Shown: positions 9,773 through 18,535 of the stretch, piece by piece
Position numbering within the stretch: the first letter of the stretch is position 1
Layout of the letters: the number at the start of each line of letters is the position of its first letter
Source: CBDFMG01 sp965221205 [NCBI: bacterium]
GTDB taxonomy: Bacteria > SM23-31
Length of the DNA stretch: 64,000 bases
Direction: 5' to 3'
NCBI GenBank assembly: GCA_965221205.1
Contig: OZ244870.1
Location: 2,356,001-2,420,000, forward strand
Position numbers and translations under genes: made by a program
Notes under the pieces: generated by a model
What the model saw: only the letters and a program-made list of their open reading frames with translations
The model's database searches: none
Told to the model about the DNA's origin: nothing

Positions 9773-10435
9773 TTATACAGCCATCACATCGCAATAGTGA
9801 AATTTTCTTCGTGTCACTTTCTCTCCGGTCTTCATAGACACCGGTTGATGTAAAACAGGTCCGTCAAATACAAACATATGAAATTCCCCATTTTCTCCAC
9901 AGGGACCGACATTATCGGTAAGGTCGTTGAGCAATTCGTAGTCAAACATTCTTCCGGCGAAAGAGGAGTCGAGTACGTCACTGTTGACACAGATTAGGAT
10001 TGCTTGAAACCCAAGTTCTATAGATATTCGTGATAATTTTTGAGTTGACTGTTTTCAAAGCGGAAAAATACCTGAAAAGCTTGACTGTGCAAGAAGTTTT
10101 TCACGGTAACCCTTGAGATCTTTGAGGAAAATATCGCCAAAAGCAGCAGTGTTGATGTCGTTGTTACGAAAATGGTATAAGGTTTCGCTCGTTTCTTCTT
10201 CATATTCTTCGCTGGACGATTGCTGAGAAGTATAAATTTTATGGAGAGGCAAGTTGCGTGCCGCTGTCTGGAGATCGAGCAGTTTTACACAGACACCATG
10301 CATTGGTATCCTGTCATACCCTTCGGTAACATTGGTAATCAATGAAGCTATATGATGTTTTTTTTCATTGAGTAGTTGAAAAAGGGTCAGCAAACTGTCT
10401 TTTCCGCCGTTCCAGGATAGAAGAATAGAACTCAT
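9773..10435 (-). pseudogene. DUF71/COG2102 (Dph6-like) ATPase, interrupted by an in-frame TGA
   Basis: Reading the minus strand from the ATG at 10435 gives a 220-codon frame matching the family length. It opens with the PP-loop ILLSWNGGKDSLLTL and has GIFGD-like AFGDIFLKDLKGYRE; past the lesion come ELGFQAILICVNS and DPCGENGEFHTFV-like GPCGENGEFHMFVFDG. The frame is continuous except for one TGA at 10055-10057, exactly where the family has Trp in its FPLW motif. Relatives amidate diphthine in archaea and eukaryotes; a bacterial subgroup has been predicted from comparative genomics to act in B12 salvage, which fits this riboswitch-controlled operon. Its ATG overlaps the stop of the ECF gene (ATGA). 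A real nonsense mutation, a base-call error and read-through are all possible; truncation would remove the conserved C-terminal domain. Confidence 0.85.
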
Positions 10436-10986
10436 GTTGTTTCCTTTGTCTGGTAGAGTGTTTTGGCTGCTCGAATCAGAATCGGTAAAAGTGTTGCAAA
10501 TAGAATACTGTTCGATGCAATGTGCCATGCTTTCCATGGGATACCTGCTGCAAAAAGCACTGCCATATGCCGCAAAGAAAAGCCCGAAGCAGTACCGGTC
10601 AAAAATGCTAGAATGATTGCAAACATGAGTGTCAGAAATCCCCCGCAGAATCCGAATAAATACATCCGTTTTGCTGTAATGACAGAACTATTGAACGCCC
10701 GACTTGCAATGCCTCCTGCCATACCGATAATTCCATACGATACAACTTGTCCGATGAGCATCGGGGGAAAGGCCAAACCGGAACCCCACGGATTGAAGGC
10801 GGAATAGATAAATTCCGAAAACACACCGATAATCAATCCATTAGACACTCCGTATAAATATCCCCCGAGAAATACAAATAACGTAATCAACTCAATGTTT
10901 GGAAGCGGTACAAAGAGAAAACCGATGACAACACATAAAGCCGAATAGAGCCCTATGCGCACAATGATTGTAGATTCATGATTCAT
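10432..10986 (-). CDS. ECF transporter substrate-binding S component (likely cobamide-related)
   Basis: A 184-residue integral membrane protein with about five to six hydrophobic helices. It has the small-residue-rich pattern of ECF-type S components (GLYSALCVVIGFLFVPLP, then FLGGYLYGVSNGLIIG). S components bind a vitamin and use a shared EcfA/A'/T energising module, which is not encoded in this window. The gene sits between two DUF71 genes, downstream of a B12-type TonB receptor and a cobalamin riboswitch, so a cobalamin or cobamide-precursor substrate is the best inference. The ATG at 10986 has an AGAG upstream; an earlier TTG at 11016 overlapping the preceding stop is also possible. Its stop overlaps the next start as ATGA, suggesting translational coupling. 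Unlike both neighbours it is intact. Confidence 0.75.
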   Translation of the reverse strand: MNHESTIIVRIGLYSALCVVIGFLFVPLPNIELITLFVFLGGYLYGVSNGLIIGVFSEFIYSAFNPWGSGLAFPPMLIGQVVSYGIIGMAGGIASRAFNSSVITAKRMYLFGFCGGFLTLMFAIILAFLTGTASGFSLRHMAVLFAAGIPWKAWHIASNSILFATLLPILIRAAKTLYQTKETT

Positions 10987-11012
10987 AAGTATCTCTATAA
11001 AAGTTGTCCTAT

Positions 11013-11703
11013 TCAAATGAAGGAATAATCCAAAAACCGATAACCTGACCGGAGTACAGTCTTTCCAGCCAAAAGATGAAGAGGGTTTCGGAATAGCGGG
11101 TCTTCTACTGCGACGATATGGTACTCACCCTCTTCACCCGACGGATCAATTCCGGTTTCAATAAATTCATCTATGAGTTGCTGATCCAGAACTCCACCGA
11201 GATGTTTGGGCGGCTTCATCATTCACTGCAACAATGAGTTCCTTAAATCCAGAAATCCAGCGGTAATGAACTCATGGAGCCTGTCCCTGCCAACAACGGC
11301 AATACCGGAATAATACTGGCTGCAGCACAGACTTTTTCTTCCCACGATTTGTGCCGCTCAATATCGATATCACCGAAAATGCCGTGTGTAATGCCCGACT
11401 GTCTAATCTCACAGGCGGCATCGATAAATTTTTCTTCATAGGTAGATCACGAGCTTTGCCGGGTATGAAGAGGTATACCTGACGATGCCGCCTGTGTGCT
11501 TCCATGATTTCTCGGATAATACCGTGAGAATGAGTCCATTCGCCATCTTCGGTGAACATAGTGAGTAAGCGCTCAGGTTTTATACCGGACTGTATTGCCC
11601 GGTAAAGGGCGAGGCAGGAATCTTTACCGCCGCTCCACGAACAGAACGCCGATTTGCTTTTCAGGGAATTCGTGTCCCGGTTTGAATGTATGAGCGCTTT
11701 CAC
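11013..11703 (-). pseudogene. second DUF71/COG2102 (Dph6-like) ATPase, multiply frameshifted
   Basis: The N-terminal part contains the family PP-loop (AFCSWSGGKDSCLALY) and a conserved EDGEWTHSHG segment. About 80 codons in, the reading switches frame: another frame carries STYEEKFIDAACEIRQSGIT, then HGIFGDIDIERHKSWE. Two or three further shifts near 11290-11225 are needed to reach DRLHEFITAGF, a FKELIVAVND segment and finally KPPKHLGGVLDQQLIDEF with GIDPSGEEGEYH. Put together this is a complete DUF71 protein of about 225 residues, broken by at least three indels. It lies directly behind the BtuB-like receptor in the cobalamin riboswitch operon. The multiple lesions argue for real decay. It is a distant paralogue, not a recent copy, of the gene at 9773-10435. 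Confidence 0.85.
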
Positions 11704-11709
11704 CGTAAC

Positions 11710-13647
11710 TTAAAAGTTCACCTTGATGCCGCCGTGCGTGCCTATACCATAGGTGTCAAAACCGGTTGCAACGGTATAGTTTTCATCAAACAAGTTGTTA
11801 ATACTGCCGAAGAGCTGGAGGTTGTCGGATAACATGTGCGATGCTGAAAGATTGACAAGGAGATATCTGTCAAGAACTACACGGTTTGCCGGAAATGTGC
11901 TGAAATCAAAATCGTCACGTTTCCCAATTCCTACGAGTGTGGCATTGAGTTGAGATTTATCTGACAGCCTAAAAGAGCTTCTGACATTGAATTTATTTTT
12001 TGCTCGCCGGATAAGCGGTGCACCGGTATTGCCGTCCTCAGTATCAGTATAGGTGTAACTTACACTTAGTTCGAGTCCGGAAGAGTGGATATAGCTCAGG
12101 AATGTTTCAAGTCCTTCTGTTTTTGCTTCGCTGATATTTTGGTAAGTGAATGTTCCGCTGTCAAAATCGATGAGATTTTCAAAATCGTTTCGGAAATAAG
12201 TGGCTCCGGCGGAAATTCGATTTCTCAAACCATACAATTCTAAACCGATATCAAAACCTTTGCTTTCTTCAGTAGAAAGATTTTCATCACCAAAATTCGA
12301 ATAAAGCTGAAATAGTGAAGGCGATTTAAAACCGGTACCGTACACGGACTTAATTTTGAGATTGTCGGTAATAAAAAGAGAAGGAGCAATTCTGAAGGTA
12401 ACTTTCGATCCGAATTTGTCATGTTTATCGTACCGGATACCGGCTGATGAATAAAAATAGTCTCCAGCATTAAACTGGTCCTGAATAAACAAACCGGTAG
12501 TCCGGGCGTTTTTTTCTAAAAATGTCGAAGGGAACGAGCCAAAGGCGGAAACACTCAAATGGTCTGATGAGCCAATTTCATTTTCCGTTTCAACTCCAAA
12601 CGTAACTGTATTGTTCTCATGTGTATAGAAGTTGTTCTGCCAGTCAAACTTGAGAAGCGTTCCTTTTAAATTGCTCATTCCCATGGATTCGGGATGATCA
12701 TCGTCAAAATTGTTGGTGTTATCACGGTTAAATTTAGTATACGACAGTCCGAATGTCTGTTCGGAATTACTTTCAAATAAAAAAAATTTCGCCTGTCCGC
12801 GTACAAAAAGCTCTTCCCGGTTAAGAATATTATTGGGATCGTCACCACCGATTCCGCCGAAATTATCAATCGAGGATTTTGCATCGAGATAACGGACAAT
12901 AAAATCGGCACTGCTGTTTTCAAATGGTATAAATCCAAAGCGGGTAGAAAAGCTGTTGCGCTCGAAACCATCTTTCTCATTGTTTCCGTCAGATGTGCTG
13001 GCAGCAGAGATGCCGTCGATGTCGAGACGTGAAAATGACAGTGAATAATTGAGTAAACGATTGCCTCCCTGCGAACTAATGCTGTTGCGGAATGTTCCGA
13101 ATGAACCCGCTTCACTCGACAGTGATAATCCCGGTCTGCCGCTTCCGCGCTTGGTGAAAATACTAATGACTCCGGCTATTGCATCTGAACCATAAAGCGT
13201 ACCCTGTGGGCCTCTGAGAACCTCGATTCGTTCTATGTTTTCGGGAGAAAGGGTTGCAAAATCAAAGGATCTTGTTGGTGAAATTGGATCGAGAGCCTCA
13301 ATGCCGTCTATAAGAACTAAGGTATGATTTGAGTTTGCACCACGCATGAAAACCGATGTTTGGCCTCCGATACCGCCAACTTGGACAATATCAAGTGCTG
13401 GTATAGCCTTCAACAGATCAGAAAGAAGATTGTGCCGGCTATCTTCAATCTTACCCGATCCTATTACGGTTACGGAACTGGCAAGTTCTTTATGTGCCGT
13501 TGCAGTTCTGGTCGCAGACACCACAATTTCATCAAGAGTATAATTTTCTAATTCCGTATCTTTTTTAGTATCTTGAGCTTGTGTATTCTGAGGAATACCG
13601 GTGATTGCAACAATTGTGCATATAAATAGTAGTTTCCGATAATTCAT
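11710..13647 (-). CDS. btuB: BtuB-like TonB-dependent cobalamin receptor
   Basis: A 645-residue outer-membrane receptor: signal peptide (about 1-24, ending NTQAQ), TonB box TLDEIVVSA near residue 40, plug domain with VFMRGANSNHTLVLIDG and RIEVLRGPQGTLYGSDAIAG, then a 22-strand-type barrel ending HGGIKVNF. Length and the absence of an N-terminal extension match BtuB-type receptors. The specificity call rests on the cobalamin riboswitch and terminator directly upstream, which predict repression when B12 is plentiful, and on the downstream ECF S component and DUF71 genes. It is the first gene of the minus-strand operon. The next gene starts 7 bases after its stop. Binding of cobalamin itself rather than a related corrinoid cannot be read from the sequence. 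Confidence 0.88.
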   Translation of the reverse strand: MNYRKLLFICTIVAITGIPQNTQAQDTKKDTELENYTLDEIVVSATRTATAHKELASSVTVIGSGKIEDSRHNLLSDLLKAIPALDIVQVGGIGGQTSVFMRGANSNHTLVLIDGIEALDPISPTRSFDFATLSPENIERIEVLRGPQGTLYGSDAIAGVISIFTKRGSGRPGLSLSSEAGSFGTFRNSISSQGGNRLLNYSLSFSRLDIDGISAASTSDGNNEKDGFERNSFSTRFGFIPFENSSADFIVRYLDAKSSIDNFGGIGGDDPNNILNREELFVRGQAKFFLFESNSEQTFGLSYTKFNRDNTNNFDDDHPESMGMSNLKGTLLKFDWQNNFYTHENNTVTFGVETENEIGSSDHLSVSAFGSFPSTFLEKNARTTGLFIQDQFNAGDYFYSSAGIRYDKHDKFGSKVTFRIAPSLFITDNLKIKSVYGTGFKSPSLFQLYSNFGDENLSTEESKGFDIGLELYGLRNRISAGATYFRNDFENLIDFDSGTFTYQNISEAKTEGLETFLSYIHSSGLELSVSYTYTDTEDGNTGAPLIRRAKNKFNVRSSFRLSDKSQLNATLVGIGKRDDFDFSTFPANRVVLDRYLLVNLSASHMLSDNLQLFGSINNLFDENYTVATGFDTYGIGTHGGIKVNF

Positions 13648-13750
13648 TCAATTCTCCTTTATGAATAAAGTATGTTGCGGGTAGAAAGTAGACCGTAACC
13701 TTCGGAAAGGCAATGCTGCGGCAGATCGGAAAAAATTCCGCCAGGGGCAT

Positions 13751-13782
13751 AAAAAACCCCATCGTCGAAGAAAGGATGCGGG
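13751..13782 (-). terminator. intrinsic terminator of the cobalamin riboswitch expression platform
   Basis: On the minus strand a stem CCC(G)CATC pairs with GATGGGG across an 11-base loop and is followed directly by six T residues. It lies between the aptamer and btuB, where a riboswitch-controlled transcription terminator is expected. This suggests attenuation, not only translational control. Confidence 0.65.
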
Positions 13783-13802
13783 AAATATCATTTATTCTGC
13801 AC

Positions 13803-13998
13803 TTACCTCACCCTCGAAGGAGTTGCACGGTTCTATGTTAAACCAGTTCCAGTCAACAGCAGGTTTCCTGACTTCGGCTTCTAACCTACTCGCTCACCTT
13901 CCCATCCCGGTATTCCGGAACAGTGGTTTGAATGAGCTTTCGTAGCCGTTACAGTAACGGGGTTGTAACGGAATTGCACCGTTTTCCCTTCACTGCTG
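13803..13998 (-). promoter_or_regulatory. cobalamin (AdoCbl) riboswitch
   Basis: The minus strand carries the conserved cobalamin-aptamer blocks in order: a GGTGCAATTCCG segment near the 5' end, a GTAACTGTAACGG-like core, GGGAAGGTGAGCGA, and the B12 box AAGTCAGGAAACCTGCT at about 13858-13874. The final GTGCAACTCC lies towards the 3' side. It sits between a good sigma70-type promoter and a terminator in front of btuB. It should sense adenosylcobalamin and shut off the receptor/ECF/DUF71 operon when the cofactor is abundant. Confidence 0.93.
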
Positions 13999-14043
13999 AC
14001 TAAGTGTAAAAATTAATGTTCCAACTAATTTGTTGATGATACC

Positions 14044-14072
14044 AGTATATGAAACAATTTGGCTTATGTCAA
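14044..14072 (-). promoter_or_regulatory. sigma70-type promoter of the B12 operon
   Basis: On the minus strand TTGACA (14067-14072) and TATACT (14044-14049) are separated by exactly 17 bases, a near-consensus match. Transcription would start about 40 bases before the cobalamin aptamer, as expected for the leader RNA. Confidence 0.75.
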
Positions 14073-14329
14073 GAAAATAATTTGATATATGTCTTTATAA
14101 TATCACAATATGTAAGTGTGAATTGATATTATTCTACAATATGTAGTGGTTATTTCTTGGTTGAGCAGTAGTGGTTTACGCTTTTATTTCATCAAATCCG
14201 GTATCGGAGGTACTGCTGTTGATGTATGGTAAAAAAGAGTTAAAAAAGTCTGTTCTGTATATATTGATTTTGGACAAAAATAGTAGTACATTTCCAAAAT
14301 ATCTTGTCCACATGTAAAAGGATCATAGT

Positions 14330-15670
14330 GTGAAAATTGTTATTATTGGTGTGGGGGGAGTTGGATTTAATCTCGCAAAAATTCTGTCACAGGAAAATCA
14401 CGATGTGACGATAATCGAAGCGAACCCCGATAAATGTGCACACGCAACCGAACAGCTTGATGTTGCAGTAATAGAAGGAAGCGGTGCAAGTGCGGAACAT
14501 CTGGTTGAAGCGGATGTCAAAAATGCCGATATTGTTGTTGCCGCATCCGATATTGATGAAGTAAATATTATCGTATGCATGCTAACGAAAAAAATGTCGA
14601 GTGCCCGTACGGTTGCACGTGTCAGAAATCCGGAGTATTCTTTTAATGATCCTGTAATCAGTTCCGATCAGCTTGGTATCGATTTGATTATTCATCCGGA
14701 AAAGGAAGTAGCACACGAGATTTCTCTGCTTGTACGCCAGGCATCCGCTACAGAAACAGTTCTCATTGCCGATGGCAAGCTGCAATTGCTGGGAGTACGC
14801 ATTACCTCTAGAAAAGCGCCTGCCGTTGGTAAAACGTTGAAAGAACTGGGAGTTAGTTATCCGAACATTCCTTTCAGAATTGCTGCAATTAACAGGCGCA
14901 ATACTACCATTGTTCCGCAAGGAGATATCTGGATCCAATATAATGATCAGCTCTATATTATATCCGACACGAATAGTATACCGGATGTTTTGAAACTGCT
15001 CGGTAAAGAAGACGAGAAGCTTGAAGATGTGATGATCCTTGGGGGGGGGAAGATTGGGAGATTTGTAGCCGAAGAACTTGAGCAAGAAATCGGTGTGAAA
15101 CTGATTGAAACAAACCGGGAAAAGTCTCAGCGGCTTGCCGAACAGTTGAGAAAGACACTGGTCATCAGTGGAGATGGTACAGATTTTGACTTGCTTGCTC
15201 GGGAAGATATTATGGAGATGGATTGCTACATTGCAGTCACCCATGATGATGAAAATAATATTATTTCCGGACTGCTTGCGAAACATCTTGGTGTTAAGCG
15301 TGTTATTGCTCTTGTCAACAAACTCGAATATCTTCCGATTACCCCGACAATTGGAATTGATGCAACAGTAAGTAAGGTGGTGTCAACGGTTGATGGAATC
15401 ATGCGCTTTATCAGGCGAGGGAAAGTGCTTTCAGTTTCGTCTTTTAAGGGTGTCGGAGCAGAAGTTATTGAATTTACCGTGTCAGAAAATGCGCTAATAG
15501 CAAACAAGGATCTCAGGCTGGCAAAATTTCCCGCAGGAGCAATCGTCGGCGGACTGATTCGGAAAAATGAGATTATTATACCAACCGGCAAAACAGTTAT
15601 TAAACCGCACGATAAAGCTGTCGTATTTGCACTGCCCGATGCAATAGGAGATGTTGAAAAGTTTTTTTGA
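14330..15670 (+). CDS. trkA: TrkA potassium uptake regulatory subunit
   Basis: A 446-residue cytosolic NAD-binding subunit of a Trk/Ktr-type potassium transporter. It has two tandem RCK units: the first Rossmann domain opens with VIIGVGGVGFNLAKIL at the N-terminus and the second with MILGGGKIGRFVAEEL near residue 236. Each is followed by a TrkA-C domain. The duplicated architecture and length match classical TrkA. GTG start with AAAGGA upstream. A weak possible promoter (TTGATT, 17 bases, TACATT) precedes it, and the pore subunit TrkH follows about 90 bases downstream. Nucleotide binding to TrkA gates TrkH, so the pair forms a complete low-affinity K+ uptake system. Confidence 0.95.
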   Translation: MKIVIIGVGGVGFNLAKILSQENHDVTIIEANPDKCAHATEQLDVAVIEGSGASAEHLVEADVKNADIVVAASDIDEVNIIVCMLTKKMSSARTVARVRNPEYSFNDPVISSDQLGIDLIIHPEKEVAHEISLLVRQASATETVLIADGKLQLLGVRITSRKAPAVGKTLKELGVSYPNIPFRIAAINRRNTTIVPQGDIWIQYNDQLYIISDTNSIPDVLKLLGKEDEKLEDVMILGGGKIGRFVAEELEQEIGVKLIETNREKSQRLAEQLRKTLVISGDGTDFDLLAREDIMEMDCYIAVTHDDENNIISGLLAKHLGVKRVIALVNKLEYLPITPTIGIDATVSKVVSTVDGIMRFIRRGKVLSVSSFKGVGAEVIEFTVSENALIANKDLRLAKFPAGAIVGGLIRKNEIIIPTGKTVIKPHDKAVVFALPDAIGDVEKFF

Positions 15671-15762
15671 ATAATCCTGATGCTAATAAATCATACAAAG
15701 CTTCCTCATGGAATCCTTACCGCTGCTATTAATAGATTGTCTCATCGATTCAGGTATACTGT

Positions 15763-17208
15763 GTGATACGTTTTTCTTCTGTATTTAATATTCTTGGTCT
15801 GTTGCAGATGTTTGTCGGTGTATTTATGCTGATTCCGGCAGGTATCGCAATGTACTTCAGAGACGGAGACTTAAATGCTATTATTATTTCCTCGGGGATC
15901 ACCGGCATTACCGGATTTCTTACATATAAATTTACCGAATCACCAGACGAAATTCGCCCTAAAGAGGGGTTTGCGATTGTTACATTCGGATGGATGACCG
16001 CCGCACTCTACGGTTCATTGCCTTTTTACATATCAGGTGCAATGCCCTCCTTTATCGATTGTTTCTTTGAAACAATGTCCGGTTTTACGACAACCGGTGC
16101 TTCAATTATGACCGATATTGAAGCGCTGTCTCGTGGGTTATTGTTTTGGCGCTCTCTGACACACTGGCTTGGCGGGATGGGAATTATATTGTTGTCTCTT
16201 GCAATACTTCCAATTTTAGGGATCGGAGGAATGCAGCTTTACAAGGCTGAAGTTCCCGGCCCCACAAGCGACAAATTAAGCCCTCGTATTCGAGAAACAG
16301 CAAAGTTTTTGTGGTTTGTCTATGTGCTTTTCACAGCAGTTGAAGTGCTGCTCTTAAAGTTTGGCGGAATGTCGTGGTATGATTCACTGTGTCATTCTTT
16401 CGGTACGATGGCAACCGGAGGTTTTTCTACAAAGAATGCAAGTATAGCCCACTATAACAGCACATATTTTGATATTATAATCATAATCTTTATGATTATT
16501 GCAGGGTCAAACTTTGCGCTCCATTATCGGGCGCTTCGGGGTAATTTTAAAGCTTATCTCAGAGACCAGGAGTTTAAGTTCTACATTGGCACGTTTGCCG
16601 TGATATCGGCAGTATTGTTTTTGAACGTCTATTTCAATAGCCCGAGTGAAATTGCCAAAACTGCTCGTGACTCAATCTTTCAGGTTGTCTCAATCGGAAC
16701 AACAACCGGGTATGCGACTGCTGATTATGAAAATTGGAATGCTGTATCGCAGGTACTTATTTTTCTTCTCATGTTCATCGGAGGTTGTGCCGGGTCGACC
16801 GGAGGAAGCATGAAAATAGTCCGCATTATGCTAATTTTAAAATTCGGTATCGCCGAACTGAAAAAAACCATTCATCCCGATGCAGTAATTCCAGTCAGGC
16901 TCAATGGCAATCCTGTCCCACCCGATGTTATTCAGAAAATATTAAGCTTTTTTCTCCTGTTTGTCGGATTGTTCATTTTTTCAACTATAATTATGGCTAT
17001 GCTCGGTCTCGATTTTCTATCGGCGATGGGATCAGTTGCAGCCTCTATTGGGAACATTGGACCTGGGCTTGCCGATGTCGGTCCAACGGATAACTATGCA
17101 TTTGTTCCTCAATCAGGGAAATTATTGCTTGCTTTTTTAATGCTAATCGGAAGACTTGAAGTGTTTACGGTACTGGTCATCTTTCATCCGTCATTCTGGA
17201 GAAAGTAA
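15763..17208 (+). CDS. trkH: TrkH potassium channel-like uptake subunit
   Basis: A 481-residue polytopic inner-membrane protein with the four-fold pore repeat of the SKT superfamily. Selectivity-filter segments are visible as GFTTTGAS (about residue 108), TGGFSTKNAS (about 218), GTTTGYAT (about 312) and GNIGPGL (about 430), each with a key glycine. The characteristic loop GGCAGSTGGSMKI before the last repeat is present. It forms the ion-conducting dimer that TrkA gates. GTG start; the gene directly follows trkA on the same strand and is probably in the same operon. Confidence 0.95.
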   Translation: MIRFSSVFNILGLLQMFVGVFMLIPAGIAMYFRDGDLNAIIISSGITGITGFLTYKFTESPDEIRPKEGFAIVTFGWMTAALYGSLPFYISGAMPSFIDCFFETMSGFTTTGASIMTDIEALSRGLLFWRSLTHWLGGMGIILLSLAILPILGIGGMQLYKAEVPGPTSDKLSPRIRETAKFLWFVYVLFTAVEVLLLKFGGMSWYDSLCHSFGTMATGGFSTKNASIAHYNSTYFDIIIIIFMIIAGSNFALHYRALRGNFKAYLRDQEFKFYIGTFAVISAVLFLNVYFNSPSEIAKTARDSIFQVVSIGTTTGYATADYENWNAVSQVLIFLLMFIGGCAGSTGGSMKIVRIMLILKFGIAELKKTIHPDAVIPVRLNGNPVPPDVIQKILSFFLLFVGLFIFSTIIMAMLGLDFLSAMGSVAASIGNIGPGLADVGPTDNYAFVPQSGKLLLAFLMLIGRLEVFTVLVIFHPSFWRK

Positions 17209-17262
17209 GTGCTTGTATAAAAATTATTATCTTAGACTTCAGTAGCAATAAATGAAAATGTT

Positions 17263-17823
17263 ATGGATTCTCAATCGATACCGCGTCTGATAAAAACCTA
17301 TCTCAATGTTGATGCTTTACTCGAAGCTGAACTGGGTCTGACAAAAAAAGATATTACAACGCTATTTCAGAAGCTCGAAGACGCTTTCGGTACAGACATA
17401 TCATCAAATCGTACTCATGGTAAAGAACTAAAACTTTACACTGACGGAGCTGCCCGGGGAAATCCGGGGCCGGCGGCAATTGGATGTGTGATCCTCGATA
17501 GTAACGACAACATACTTTTGGAATCAGGGAAAGCAATCGGTAAAACAACAAATAATACAGCTGAATATCAGGCCCTGCTCTATGGATTAGAACTCGCGCA
17601 GCAACTCAAACCTGAATCAGTTGCAGTTTTTTCCGATAGCGAATTGATGGTGAATCAGATTAATGGTGCATACAAAACAAGAGAAAATCATCTAAAAAGA
17701 CTGAAGCTCGAAGCAGAAAAACACTTGAAAGCTTTAAATCACTACACAATTCAGGCAATACCGCGATCTCAGAATAAAATAGCAGATTCGCTTGCAAACA
17801 AAGCACTTGACGCACAAAAATGA
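17263..17823 (+). CDS. rnhA: RNase HI-family ribonuclease
   Basis: A 186-residue protein with an RNase H fold from about residue 64. The carboxylates of the two-metal active site are visible: Asp in LYTDGAARGNPGP, Glu in NNTAEYQALL, Asp in VFSDSELMVNQI and a C-terminal Asp in IADSLANKA. The domain is the shorter prokaryotic RnhA/RVT_3-like type lacking the basic handle of E. coli RNase HI. The first 60 residues are a helical N-terminal extension, not a recognisable hybrid-binding domain. It would cleave RNA in RNA:DNA hybrids. It follows trkH by about 55 bases, so it may be co-transcribed, without an obvious functional link. Confidence 0.88.
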   Translation: MDSQSIPRLIKTYLNVDALLEAELGLTKKDITTLFQKLEDAFGTDISSNRTHGKELKLYTDGAARGNPGPAAIGCVILDSNDNILLESGKAIGKTTNNTAEYQALLYGLELAQQLKPESVAVFSDSELMVNQINGAYKTRENHLKRLKLEAEKHLKALNHYTIQAIPRSQNKIADSLANKALDAQK

Positions 17824-18058
17824 TAGATTCGGATTGATTGAATATTGTTAAGATGATTCTCAATAAAAAGATCTCGGTAAATTATAATAATGCCAAGCTA
17901 TTAGATCGTTTTACACACTAATAATAAATTCAGAATTTGACAGGTTTTGTTTTCTTAAAATCTCCCCGATTTTTACCCCGCTTTGAATCCGAAAATGCGA
18001 CTTAACTCTTTGATTTGCAACTACACAGCAACAAATATGCCAGAACGATTTTTTTGGC

Positions 18059-18087
18059 TTGACTATGATGGAAATTTTGTGTATATT
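18059..18087 (+). promoter_or_regulatory. sigma70-type promoter upstream of gatC
   Basis: TTGACT (18059-18064) and TATATT (18082-18087) are spaced by 17 bases, about 40 bases ahead of the gatC start, in an otherwise empty AT-rich intergenic region of about 290 bases. Confidence 0.6.
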
Positions 18088-18124
18088 TTTTTAAATTATG
18101 TGACTCAATCAGGTGTTTGACTCT

Positions 18125-18424
18125 ATGCCAGATTTGAAATTCGATATTGATAAAGTTGCTGAACTGGCAATGTTAAAATTGTCATCTGAGCAGAAAGAGC
18201 GATTCGGCAAACAACTAAAAGAAATTCTGGCATATATTGAAAAGCTTAATGAGCTTGATACGGAGAAGGTCGAGCCACTCCGACATGTTCTGGAGATTGT
18301 TCTGGAGATAGCCACTCCCTATCGTGAGGACAAAGTTTTTCCCTCGATTGATAGGGATAAAGCTCTCATGAATGCCCCTGCCAGTGAAGATGGTTTCTTT
18401 AAAACCCCAAAAGTGAAAAACTGA
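18125..18424 (+). CDS. gatC: Asp/Glu-tRNA(Asn/Gln) amidotransferase subunit C
   Basis: A 99-residue protein with the GatC pattern: an N-terminal DKVAELAMLKLSSEQKE helix, the central helix LAYIEKLNELDTEKVEPL and the C-terminal LMNAPASEDGFFKTPKV tail that wraps between GatA and GatB. GatC stabilises GatA in the amidotransferase that converts misacylated Glu-tRNA(Gln) or Asp-tRNA(Asn). gatA and gatB are not next to it. The start is set at the ATG at 18125; a GTG at 18113 is also in frame. A promoter lies upstream and a weak terminator hairpin overlaps the 3' end, so it may be monocistronic. Confidence 0.9.
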   Translation: MPDLKFDIDKVAELAMLKLSSEQKERFGKQLKEILAYIEKLNELDTEKVEPLRHVLEIVLEIATPYREDKVFPSIDRDKALMNAPASEDGFFKTPKVKN

Positions 18425-18437
18425 TGGGTTTTTTCTT
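18401..18437 (+). terminator. possible intrinsic terminator at the end of gatC
   Basis: AAAACCC (18401-18407) can pair with GGGTTTT (18426-18432) and is followed by a T-rich run. The stem is short and the loop long (18 bases), so this is a weak candidate. Confidence 0.35.
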
Positions 18438-18535
18438 TAATATCTTAGTAATTGATAAATCCTTTTACACGATTTTTGAATGGTCTGGTAAGGGGATAGT
18501 GGATTATTTTTAGAGATACATCATCGATTGCATAT

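Noticed and set aside
10055-10057. TGA decoded as Trp (alternative genetic code)
   Set aside because: Intact genes such as trkA, gatC, kdsC and the receptor at 5064-7412 end in TGA at family-typical lengths, and Trp in core proteins is encoded by TGG.
14582-15286. 234-codon open frame on the minus strand inside trkA
   Set aside because: Antisense shadow of a strongly conserved gene; no family features or ribosome binding site.
16585-16605. Sigma-54-like promoter (TGGCAC...GC) inside trkH
   Set aside because: The GG and GC elements are not 10 bases apart, and the site is within coding sequence.
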